A stretch of DNA of 64,000 nucleotides, taken from positions 1,054,001-1,118,000 of the forward strand of contig JAMXBD010000013.1 in the NCBI GenBank assembly GCA_024138025.1, read 5' to 3'. The notes beneath the pieces are model-generated. The model was not told the origin of the DNA and searched no databases. It saw nothing but the letters and a program-made list of their open reading frames with translations. Within the stretch, counting starts at the first letter, position 1, and each line of letters begins with the position of its first letter. Source of the stretch: Combretum micranthum. Its lineage: Eukaryota > Streptophyta > Magnoliopsida > Myrtales > Combretaceae. Made by a program: the position numbers and the translations under genes. Below, piece after piece: positions 47,440 through 58,190 of the stretch.

Positions 47440-48490
47440 TACCTATTTGTACTCTAGTTTATTTTAGTTAGTTGTAACATAAACTTGATCCTTAGAGACC
47501 TAAAAAACTTACTTTTATGATTCAAAAGTCTATTGTTCTTGATTGCACCATTATGTGTAATATGATCATTTCTACCACAATAATCGCAAATACCAAGAAC
47601 TGCTTTCATAAATTGAATCTTAGAGACTTGCATCAATTATTTCCATTATAGTCCAATCTACACTTATTTGAATCACCTCTCTTTTTTTTTCCAAGAGGTG
47701 TATTCAAATTTTTTTCACCTTCGGTGAATTTGGCTATAATGCTTTTGAACTATCTAAACTAGTTTTCAAAGTTGTAATTTATAGTTTAAGTTCTTTTAGC
47801 TCTTTTAAGCAAGAATTATTACAAACATTAGCTTTATGATAACCTTTCAAATTTTTATTTTCAATATCAATAAAGTTAAATTCAATTTATTATTTTCCAG
47901 TTTCAAGTATTTGGTATCTTTACATAATTTTACGTTTATGACTTTTAGATCATCATACTCATTTTTAAACTCGTGTAGCTCTTCTCCTACACTTTTCATT
48001 ATTCATTTCAATAAGCTATTTTTCTTACACATTTCAATCATTTCATTACGTAGCATATTATTCATTTCACTTACCTCATCATATGAGGTATTGAAAGAGG
48101 AAAAACATCCTCATCATTCAAAGATAAAGCAAACATCATCTTCGAAGTCATTTGAATCTTCATCGTGCCATGTAGTCACTATGGGTTACTTTTTGGCTTC
48201 ATTGTCAGTGTTCTTGGTATTGGGGTAATATTGTTGAATATGACCTAAGTTGTTACATTTGAAGCAAGTAATAACCTTCTTCTTCGTCTTCTTTAATCTT
48301 GATATGTGCCAATCATTTTTCTTCTTCAACTTCTTGTTAAACTTCAAAAATTTTGCAAATTTCTTTACCATTTTATCCATCTCCTCATCATAATTTTCTT
48401 CACTTAAGTAGAAGCATGAAATTCAAGTCTCATTTTCTTTTTATAAGATTTCTCTTCTTGCCTCTTGATCATTTCATGAAAACCCTATTA
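47440..48490 (-). pseudogene. C-terminal half of a Copia gag gene, decayed
   Basis: Starting next to the right LTR the minus strand reads HEMIKRQEEKSYKKK, then EENYDEEMDKMVKKFAKF. This is the Lys/Glu-rich linker that precedes the zinc knuckle in plant Copia gag. The first knuckle (about 48266-48225) reads CFKCNNLGHIQQYY: its last Cys is Tyr. An acidic segment (TTWHDEDSNDFEDD) and a coiled-coil-like stretch (about 48100-47870) follow. A second knuckle at about 47588-47547 reads CDYCGRNDHITHNG, with the last Cys replaced by Gly. Stops and frameshifts occur throughout. The N-terminal gag domain, protease, integrase and polymerase are all missing, and the polypurine tract and LTR follow directly. 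A 130-codon frame on the plus strand (47836-48228) is the shadow of this region. Confidence 0.85.
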
Positions 48491-48519
48491 GCACCTACAC
48501 TACAACTTTGGTGTTAAAT

Positions 48520-49521
48520 TTTATTAAGTTTTAGAACCATTTTTATCTCTTTTAAAAAATAATGACTAATAAATGCAATTTAAAGAAATAAAATAGTGTA
48601 CAAATAAAATAAAAAAATAAAAGATAAGGGATAAAGAGAAACAAACTTGGATTAATATAGAGTTTGATTTACCTCTTAGTGTCCATGATCACACAAATGC
48701 CTCGAGTTTAAGTTTTCACACTTCATTGATGTCGACTAGAATGCTCCCAAGAAGCTAGACACAAATAAAACTTACTAACTCATAAGAGTTGTGCCTTTAC
48801 AATAATTCCCTTTCTCATTAGGCATAACTCAATAACTCAAGAAATCCAAACAACATACTCTTATATAGTGCCTTACAAATACTATTAAAACTCAACAGCA
48901 CTGCATTTTTCTCTCTCTCACAAGATGAAGCAAATGAAGTATAAGGATAATATTTTTCAAGAGAGTAAAACAAGGATGTTAATTACAACTTTTAATAGCT
49001 CAACTAACTCTTGAAATTTGCCTAACAACCAATATTTGTAGCTTTGTTAAATCACTTGGCTATTGGACATTTTCACCTTAAAATTATCCTTCCATTAAAT
49101 GCACCAATAACTAGTTTTTGTCAATTAGTATTCCACCATGGTTACCATTTGGATGCCACCTACAAAACTGCAACATAGAATGTCATGAACCTAACTACCA
49201 TCAGACGTAAGATGCTAAGGCACCGCACCATAATTAAACAGATTCTTGACATGTAAAACATGCCTTTGGCGTCTAGACGGTAATTGCATTGCACATGACT
49301 AGGCCTTTGGTTATGTTAGCATACAAAAAACATGCCTTAAAGTATGTCTAGCGTCTAGATGCCAACTATAGTGTAGTTAGTTACCGCAACTTTACAAACA
49401 CATAAAAACCATAGTACATAAATTGCACAAACATAAGCTCATCGTATCACAAACACATTGAGTTAATTAAGTGTAACTTAATTATGATAAATGAGTAATT
49501 GTGTAATCTATTTTCTTATCA
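48520..49521 (-). mobile_element. right LTR (5' LTR) of the Copia-type deletion derivative
   Basis: This is the only uninterrupted copy of the LTR in the window, about 1.0 kb. On the minus strand it starts TGATAAGAAAATAGATTAC. It aligns with 42285-47038 and with 18370-22212 and preserves the empty sites for the two insertions in the left LTR. No clear primer-binding site remains next to its inner edge. Confidence 0.8.
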
Positions 49522-49539
49522 AAAACCCTTTGGTTTCAT

Positions 49540-50036
49540 AGTATTCGTGTTAGTTTCATAGAAGTAACAAGGGCTATCTATAGAAGCTCAGGTAGAAGCT
49601 AAGTGAGGCAATGTAGGGTTGTGACACTATGAAGGATGCAAAAGACTTTGTACTTATGTGATTATTGGATATAGTTGAATATTATCAAAGAGAACTAGGA
49701 CTTCCATGTGGAGGTAAAAGAGTAAACTGACAGGCAAGGAGGATCTACTTTACATAGCCAAGCTTTTCTTCTCTCTCTATCTCCTCGATCTATCTTTTTA
49801 TTATTCGACATTATACTCTAATATTCAACATGAAATTTATTGTTAAGTTTTGAAAAAATATAAAAGGAACTAAGCCTATATTTAAAAGTAATCTCAACCA
49901 TATACAAGTTAAGCAATCAAGAGAGAACTAAAATTCAAACTTGTTTTAGAGAGTATCTTAGTATTTATTTCAGAGCTTATACTCTGCAAAATTTTATCAA
50001 AACAACCAATTCACCCCTCTCTTGATCCCTTAGTTT
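49540..50036 (+). mobile_element. possible 3' part of another Copia LTR
   Basis: A CT-rich run (ttctctctctatctcctcg), a later part with 'atcaagagagaactaaaa', and the end 'ccaattcacccctctcttga' have the look of the R/U5 end of Copia LTRs in the plus orientation. This is opposite to the neighbouring element. No other end or partner was found. Confidence 0.4.
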
Positions 50037-51559
50037 TCGAGATAATTAAATGTTTTTAGACCTTCAATTTTTATTATTATTGATATAGTAGTATTTAAGG
50101 TCAAGAGCTTTAGTTTTTTACGTTGTTGGCTTAGTGCATAAGTGATATAGTAAGAATATTAGTGGAAACCTTTGAATTACATACTACATAAAGATGATGA
50201 TTTGTTAATGTGAGTTTGTTGGGTATAAGTACCTAATGGTGGTGTTTTGTAGGTTTTGAATCTTACATGTCCATATTAAGTATGAACACGCGTTAAGTTG
50301 TTATATCATGAGTTTAGAGGTATTACAACTATTAAAAAGACAACATGACAAACAATAATTAATCAAAGACAAACAATAATTGATCAAAGAATAAGTGTAG
50401 GTAATTTAGTAAACGTAACAAGTAAAAATTTGAATGAATATAAAATCTAGCAATCTTGAACTCTAAGTGTAAAATTAGCGGGAGAAAAAAAATCCTCGAA
50501 ATTCATTGATAAAGATATTTACCCACTCCTTGTGACATATGTAGAATTTTCCTACTATGATGAACACTCCCTACTTCCAGCATTAACTAAGAAAATTCTA
50601 ATTTCAATCTCTGTTTCCTTGCACAGAAAGAACTTACAAAAATATCAAATGGCTTCACGTAATTTGCCTTCATATCATTACTATAAAAATTAAGAAAAAA
50701 TCTGTTTACAACAAATATCTTGTACGGTGATATGGAAAACCATACATATGCCCGACCGAGTGCATCAATTTCGTCTCTTTAGATCTTCCAAAGAAGTTTG
50801 TATGTAAAAATGTAATAATGGTAGGTCCTCGTGAGATTATTCGAAAGATAAATATCATGCTTTTCATAATGGAAATACTAATGGGTTTACGTACATCTAT
50901 ACCATTCAAACCACATCATCCTCATTAGATAAACTAGATTTATTGCCACCTCGTATATATACTAGTAGATGGCGCACTCGTACTATGTATAGAAAAAAAA
51001 AAAAAAAAGAAACAAAGAAATGGCAACGGTTTTTTGTTAGAGAGAGAAATTTAAAAAAATAACTACCGTATTTGATTGCATGATTTTTTTGACACGAATG
51101 ATAGGGATTCGATTAATAATGTTACTAAGAAAAAATACACTCACGTTGCATGTCCGAAAGTAAAAAGAAAAGAGCATGGGAATGGTTTTGTTTTGTAATG
51201 AAAAAAGAGAGGATGGAAAAAAGAGAGAGGAGAAGAGATGTAGTAATAACCGTTCAGAATGATAAAATAACAATCATACTATAGAAATAGATTTTTTGAC
51301 ACCAATCAATTAGATTGGTTTAATAATAATGGATATATGTCTATTGATTATACCATCTCAAACCACAATATAAAAATAATATTATCTCATGTTAGATTTA
51401 TCTAACTTAAGAATTATGGTCCATCAAATTTTAAAATTTCTCCGACAAATAACTAACACTGTACATACCATATTTTTAGTGAAAATCACTTCTTTATAAT
51501 ACGGCCTTTCACTTGTTTTCTACTTACATTTCTTTTATAATACATATTAATATAGATGA

Positions 51560-51593
<34 letters not shown>

Positions 51594-53658
51594 TTATATA
51601 CTTACTTTCCGGGTTTGTATTTCACATAAACTTGCAATCAGTGTGGTCTAGAAGAATAAGGCATCCTATTTCAACTTTCAGGAATTGGAATAGAATAAGA
51701 AAAAGATTACCTTTTTTATTGCTTCGAATAATCTTTTGAAATCAAGGCTTAGAAAAGATTTGTTCCCAAATTCCCACGATTAGAACACAAGCTATATAGA
51801 CTTTCCAGGATGTGGGGTTGTATCTCCAATACATGTTGTCGCATGTCAAATCACAAGCAACCATTGTTTTGAAATGCTTCTATTCCACTTATATACATGT
51901 AAAAATTTAATTGATATGTGCATATCATCTGTTTATATACATATTTATACATAAGTAATGTGTAATAAATTCTATGATCGCATCTGTCTTTTTTCCTTTT
52001 TATTATGGTCCAATAAGTTATTAATAGTTCATATTCGTATCTAATCATAATCGAGCAATTAAAATGTTTTTTATTTTGAAAAAAAAATAATATTAAAATT
52101 CTAAAATCAGTTTAATAATCAAATGATGAGTGAAACGGTCTTATTGTAGAATCGTAGAAGTTCCCATTCATCTCGCTAATAATATCTTTCACTTTGTTTC
52201 TAATGTAATTTGGACTTCTTAGAATTGTTATAGAATTATCTGTTTCAAGTGGCCAAATCATCTCAAGAGAAAAAGGGAATAAAATAAAATAAAATAAATC
52301 CTTGAGGTTAATGGATTCCTTGCGAAAGGAGATGATGCGCTTCTTTTTCCTTTTTCCTTTAAATTTTTAGCTCAAGCATTTTAGAAATTTTGTAGGGCTA
52401 ATTATCAAATCAGCAAACCGAATAATATACTTTAGAATATAATCGCAATGTCCTATCAAATCAATCTTCACTGAAAAATTAGATAAATGACGATAACGTT
52501 GGTCTCGATATGATAGAGCAATAGGATTGATTATTGTTGGTGGTTAAAAAATAGAGTGTAAGCATGGAGTACTCGTGTTAAGTCGCATCTGTGATAAAAT
52601 ATATTAATTTAGCAAATATTTATCATTTTCTTTTAGCTGAACAAATACATTGACCTGGTATAATATATTGGACCTAGCATATTTTGCTCCTATAACAAAA
52701 ATATACTACTTAGAACACATCGATTTGTATACGATTCTCCGTAAAAAAAAAAAAAAAAGAAAATAGCGGCTTAAACTAAGAATTTCCGGTGTAAGCACCA
52801 ATATAACAAAGCATCTCAAACAATTTATTCAATCTAACAAGGTAAATCAGGTCATATGTAGACGTATTCATGGAAGTGGAAATTTGCCAAAACTCAATTG
52901 TAGCAACCAAATATGAGGAGGGTTGCAAACTTGCAATTTGGCTTCTTATATAAAGTTACAGCTCGTCGAGTCAAAATAATATAATATTGATTATTAAATT
53001 TGAACCGAGTCAACTTTTAGAAATTTGAAAAAAGCCCTACTTAAAAGGATTGTCAAACGGCTTCAACTCGATTAATTCAAGATAATTCCATAATCTGTTA
53101 ACTACATACAACACATAATCTGCTAACTATCTATACCTAAGATAATAATTATTTTAAAATTTTAATTTTTTAGGATAATGCAAAATATTTAAATTCCAAT
53201 AGAATTCATATACTTTTATATGTTTTATCAATTAATAAATAGATAGATACAAGGTACAAAGCATAGGTCATAGTATAAACATGTTGGGTTATGATTTTAG
53301 GTTTTTGTATACGATCAATAAACGAATTAGATCACAGATTAAGGTTTCTAAACACGAACCTATTTAAATACTAAAACAAGATAAGATATGGAAATACGAA
53401 TTGCCAGCGCTACTCATTTGATTCTTATGATAAAATATTGATTCTTCTTTTTAACCATTCAAAACATTGAGACCTTAAATAGGCTTATCCCAAACATTGA
53501 TAACTTGTAATATACTTTATCCTGTATGTGTATATAAACAACACAATATTTTATCTCAACATGTACTCTAAATGTGACGGTTATTTGATTTCATCATCAT
53601 CACTTAAAGTTGTCATATCTTACTTTCGTTGCTAATTGCAAACATCCAGCCCCTATGT
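50037..53658. other. AT-rich intergenic, no gene seen
   Basis: It contains a 21-bp tandem duplication (gacaaacaataatt-atcaaa, about 50347-50388), an A-run at about 50992-51008, an (ATT)n microsatellite at 51561-51593, an (ATAAA)n run near 52280, and M2-type MITE words at 53440-53530. Words like 'cgtcgagtcaaa' and 'cggcttcaactcgatt' at 52960-53070 suggest a hAT MITE fragment. Open frames are short and featureless. Confidence 0.5.
51561..51593. repeat. ATT trinucleotide microsatellite
   Basis: About eleven tandem copies of att. Confidence 0.95.
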
Positions 53659-54213
53659 TATGTTTGGTACGTGGGAATCATTGGAATGGAATGGATTGGA
53701 ATGAGAGGAATGGATTGGAATTGAATGGGAGATGGAATGATAAATCCATTACTTTGTTTGGATACATTATGGAATGGAATAGAATTAATGTGTTATTTGT
53801 TAAAAATATCCTTAGTAATTCATATGAATAATAAATAAGAAGAAGGACAAAAATGTAACTCAATATTAATCATTTATGAGTGAGAAATGGAATCGCGATT
53901 CCACCTTCATAAAGGTGGAATCGAATTCCCCTTCAAAGCTAGAATCGTTGATTCCTGGGAATCGCGATTTCAACTTGTAAAAGTGCAACCAAACATAGGA
54001 ATGGGAATAGAACCCGGAATAGCGATTCCATTCCTAGTTCATTCCTGTATACCAAACATATGAAGGTGGAATCGCGATTCTCCCTTCAAAGCTAGAATCA
54101 TTGATTCCTGAGAATCGCGATTTCGACTTGTAAAAGTGCAACCAAACATAGGAATGGGAATAGAATCCGGAATAGCGATTCCATTCCGAGTTTATTCCCG
54201 CATACCAAATATA
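53659..54213. mobile_element. unclassified MITE with an internal 151-bp tandem duplication
   Basis: The ends tatgtttggtacgtgggaat and (minus strand) tatatttggtatgcgggaat are inverted repeats, each followed by 'ggaatggaat'. The right half is a tandem duplication: 53912-54062 and 54063-54213 share almost every word (for example 'acttgtaaaagtgcaaccaa' and 'cataggaatgggaatagaa'). Each unit ends in a terminus-like 'ataccaaa.ata'. No target duplication was recognised. Confidence 0.65.
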
Positions 54214-54725
54214 CCACTAGTCCATCACAACTTATTTTCGGGACTTAATTTGTATCATAACAATTAGATAGTTGATAACCTGCCTACTCATACTCACACA
54301 TGGCAATTCAGTGCTAAAACCACCAACACTTCATTCCATGTTACCGTCTCCACCATAGGCCAAAAACATCTATTCCATAACCCAGCTATTTGTAACGGTT
54401 ACTAATCTTGATGCGAGTGAAAATAACAAACAATTTTTTTTTTCCTTATATATGACTAAATAATTATTAGATTCAATTATACAAGAATGACCAATAAGCA
54501 ATAATATTACTCACTATTCTAACTCATTCTTGTCGATTCAATTGTCTTGTAAGCTCGTCGTAGGTGATTAAGCTGAGTAGTCAACTAGATAAGCTAAGTA
54601 GTTAAGCAACATAGGTACCTAGTTGGCAGCGTCATGCATTCCGTTAATTGAAAATTAATCAAACAGTTTTTTTTCCCTATGTCTCCATTGTTCTTCCACA
54701 TCTATGTACCCATAAATTAGTTTTT

Positions 54726-55213
54726 TGATGCAGTGAAGCAATTTAAGGTTTAATCATGTTCCGTTGATTCATATACAAATGTCAGAAAATGACATTCAAT
54801 TATCTATTGATTTTGTAAATACCTAGATAATTGACATCCAAATTCAAAAATAACACATGAATTTGAAGATTTGAGAAAGAAAAGAGCAAGACGACTCAAT
54901 TTTTATTTCAAATGATAACTAGATAATTGCTTAAATGATCTTTTTTTTTTTTTCTATAAGACATAGAATTTATATTGAAAACCTAAACTTTGCCAAAAAG
55001 GAAAAAGCTAAAAATATCCTAATAATAAAAACATCAAATGATATTGAAAAAGGAAAAAGACATAAAAGAAAAACCTCTTCTAAAATATTCTTTTGAATAT
55101 GGACTGAAAAAAAAAATATTAAAACACATGAATGACATGATATTAAATATTGAATATTGAATTACTAAAAGTATTGATTACATCATTAAAAATAGTAACT
55201 GTGTCATCATTGA
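54726..55213 (-). mobile_element. left LTR (3' LTR) of a short Ty3 derivative
   Basis: It starts tgatgcagtgaagcaattta and ends about gtcatcattga. It aligns base by base with 55988-56491 over nearly its whole length, for example 'tcaattatctattgattttg', 'taattgacatccaaattc', 'gaaaacctaaactttgcc' and 'aaatgatattgaaaaagg'. Confidence 0.85.
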
Positions 55214-55225
55214 ACGAATCATTTT

Positions 55226-55960
55226 CATATTGGATAAAATTCGCCCTCGGATTTTCACTGTGTCATATAAATTTCGCTTGGAATTAATGATACAAACATG
55301 CCACGAGGATCCTTGATAGATGTCAAAAAGACTAGAACATCATAAGATTTTACAGTTTCCAAATAAAAACTTTAACAAAAATTTCACAACATCATTCTCC
55401 TCATATTGGAAAGGCTGCTCCAAATTCAAGATTAATTTGATGTTGGATGTTACATAATGAGGTTAATCCATCTAGTAACTCATTAGGAAACACATCGTAA
55501 AACTCTTCCACTATGGAACTTGTTGCTTTAGGAATTGCAACCTCTTCAGTGACCTTCTTTCCATTAGTGTTTCCCTACCATATCCAGTAAAAAACACCTC
55601 TTTAGTATAATCAGTGTCAAAAATTGGTCCTCCATTACCAACAACCTCAAAAACATCATCTTTTTCATCAACAAAAATGTCAAACAATGGTTCACCATCA
55701 GTCTTAAAAACATCATCCTCTTTATCATCATAAGAATAAAAGATTTGTTTTCCATCAACTGCAAAAATATCATTCTTTATCATAAGTACACCCATCTTCC
55801 TTGTAAGTTGAGCTATTATCCCATCTAATTGATGTTTTAAAGCTACGTTCAGTCGTTCATCGATCATTTGTTCGATTCTTTGATCTAGATCATCGTGATC
55901 ATAGATCTCATCCACCATTCGTTGTTAATTAGTTTGTTTACATTGTACCATGACACTCCA
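55226..55960 (-). pseudogene. joined gag / gag-protease junction / RT-start / 3'-end relic of Ty3/Gypsy
   Basis: A 135-codon frame is open at 55918-55511. Residues 1-40 (MVDEIYDHDDLDQRIEQMID...) look like the charged, coiled-coil N-terminus of plant Ty3 gag. Residues 49-107 are three tandem repeats of about 20 residues with pattern DDVFxxDGxPIFD. Residues 108-126 (VFFTGYGRETLMERRSLKR) match the GE-LV-RRSL segment just before the protease. After a frameshift, 55511-55400 reads EEFYDVFPNELLDGL and NIQHQINLEFGAAFP, the known start of the Ty3 reverse transcriptase region. Near 55260-55226, NPRANFIQYENDSFNDD resembles the C-terminal tail of the polyprotein. The gag core, zinc knuckle, protease, most of RT, RNase H and integrase are missing. 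It is an internal-deletion derivative. Whether the 135-residue frame is translated is unknown. Confidence 0.75.
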
Positions 55961-55973
55961 AGACCAAACACAA

Positions 55974-55984
55974 CTCTAATACCA
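55974..55984 (-). other. primer-binding site of the Ty3 derivative
   Basis: On the minus strand it reads tggtattagag, one change from the tggtatcagag start of the initiator-methionine tRNA primer site. It lies immediately inside the right LTR, which fixes the orientation of the element. Confidence 0.75.
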
Positions 55985-55987
55985 AAC

Positions 55988-56491
55988 TAATGCAGTATAA
56001 CGATTTAAGGTTTAATCACATTTTGTTTATTCATGCATGAATGTCAGAAAATAATCTTCAATTATCTATTGATTCTATAAACACCTATATAATTGACATC
56101 CAAATTTGAAAATAACAAATAAATTCAAAGATTTGGGAAAGAGAATAATAAGATGGCTCAATTTTTCTATTTTAAATGATAATTGAATAACTGATTAACT
56201 GATCTTTTTCTTCGTCATAAGGTATACAATTTATATTGAAAACCTAAACTCTGCTAAAAAGGAAAAAGACTAAAAAAAATCCTATTAATAAAAACATTAA
56301 ATGATATTGAAAAGGTAAAGAGATTAAAAAGAAAAACTTTCCATTAAGACATGGAATGATATTCAAAGATATTATTTCGAATATTGGAAAAAAAAACTAT
56401 TAAAAGACATCAATGACAAGCTATTAAATATTGACAGCATCACTAAAAATAATAATTGCATCATTAAAAATATTAACTACATCATCATTCA
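55988..56491 (-). mobile_element. right LTR (5' LTR) of the short Ty3 derivative
   Basis: Direct repeat of 54726-55213, about 504 bp, adjoining the primer-binding site. The five bases outside the two LTRs (ttttt and tcgta) do not match, so the target duplication has decayed or the outer edges are slightly off. Confidence 0.8.
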
Positions 56492-56871
56492 TCGTAGAGT
56501 TTACCTCATGATCTTACAAAGTGTTACATCGATTATGTAACTAAAATCATCTTATTATTGTGTTTCTTCGGTTTTTTTCATAATTTTTTTATTGAAAATT
56601 CTTCTCTATAAAATTTGATAATTGTTATGGGGTCTTGTTTTTTTAATCATAAATTTATGTAGAGAGGTTATCTAATATTTCCGTTTGACCAAATTCAATA
56701 TTATAGACCATTCCTTTAAGTTAGTGGTGGTGCCTAAGGAGTTGGACTCATTTATTTAGGAATATTTGAGGAAGATTTGACTAGATATATGCTCAAAATA
56801 GGGACTGACTATCTAATTCAACCACTCTCAACCTTTCTCAATTTAGTTTCACACTTGGTAGGTATTTATAT
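56492..56871. other. intergenic, no gene supported
   Basis: Nothing recognisable. A short stop-poor stretch near 56740-56860 on the plus strand matches no family. Confidence 0.35.
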
Positions 56872-58190
56872 TGTCATACCCTGAGCACTTAGGCATAGCG
56901 GCGTCACCTTGCATATTATTTAAGCGATTACATAAAGCTCTATATTGACAAAGTGGGTTTTTAATCATGTTTTAATTTAGAAAACCCTTATCAATTTTTA
57001 TGAAAAACTTGACAATTTATCATTTATAGGCATATTTTGGGAGTTTAAATAATTTATAAAATTGACTTGTTTGCAATTTAAGATTTCCAGAGCATAATTT
57101 CTTTTTTTTTAACCTTTAAATTATAAAACATGGCTTATGGACTTAAAGGAGTAGTCTCAACTCATAACAACAAAAGCTTGGATTCATAGGTCCTCTAAAA
57201 GTATAAAGTTTGACAAGTTGAGTTAGAGTACTTTATATATGTAACCTTTAATGAACATCAATAAACTCTCAAAATTGGAAACAAAAGTATATTAAAAGGA
57301 AATTCGTTCAATATGCCTCTTAAAAGCTCCAATTTGTGCCCTCATTATACCTTTGCAAACAAGCATTGTCAATATAAACATAACCAAGTGAGTTGTAGTG
57401 AACATCAACATAAAAGATCATCAGTAAGTAAGCGAGTGACAAAACTCAATATAAGGTAATCAAACACATTCTCATATACCATGCGAACCTCGACTAATGC
57501 AACATACCATAGGTGTGTCTCATTTAAAATGATTTAAACCAAACATACAATGTAACTCCAACATCCCAGAGATGCACAACCATAGGAGCACTCATGAATT
57601 TAGTATAGCAAAGAACGAGAAATGAAAGGTATATAAATCAAGCATCAAGTTTTGCAAGCCCTAGTACCACACCAAAAACGAAAAAGAAAAAGTAGTCTTG
57701 TGTGGAGATCTCTATTGAAACTAGCCACTGGCAAGCATAATCCATGTGCAATCTTTTATTTAGGGCCTTATGCCCTTAAATAACCTCACTATGATTTCAT
57801 TTTAGCTCAAATCAAACGTACCATCCTTAAAGTTTTCTATTGATTACATGCTAAGCCATACCATGCATTCCATGAGTGTCTATTAGTGGCTACCTACTAT
57901 ATCCTCTTGAAGTTACAATGAAATTTGTAACTTAGTCCACGGGTGTCACTTGTTGATTGAGCAACCAAACAAAAAACAATAGACAATTAATTAGCTAAGT
58001 TCATATATTAGTTTAATTTTAGGTTTTTATCCTAATAAGCAATATGCAATTAGTGCATATCTGGCAAAGAAGTCACACCATTGTATCTTGTAGTACTCAA
58101 TGTGGATTTGAATCTATTTGTCATTGAAAATTCCAAATTAGGATGTTTGCTATCATCTTTACTAATCAATTCATCTTATTTCCATTTAGG
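56872..58190 (-). mobile_element. truncated Ty3-type LTR related to 43498-46614
   Basis: It starts tgtcataccctgagcactta. It follows the first 1.1 kb of 43498-46614 in order: 'gtgggtttttaatcatgttt', 'aaaaagtagtcttgtgtgga', then 'gcaatatgcaattagtgcat' near 58035 (compare 'cacgcaattactgcatatct' near 44510). The remaining LTR, including the repeated 'ccgtgt' segment, is missing. The family match is clear but divergent. Confidence 0.6.

Noticed and set aside
47836..48228. 130-codon plus-strand frame
   Set aside because: Antisense shadow of the decayed Copia gag. The Ser/Phe-rich sequence is the complement of the acidic and coiled-coil gag parts.
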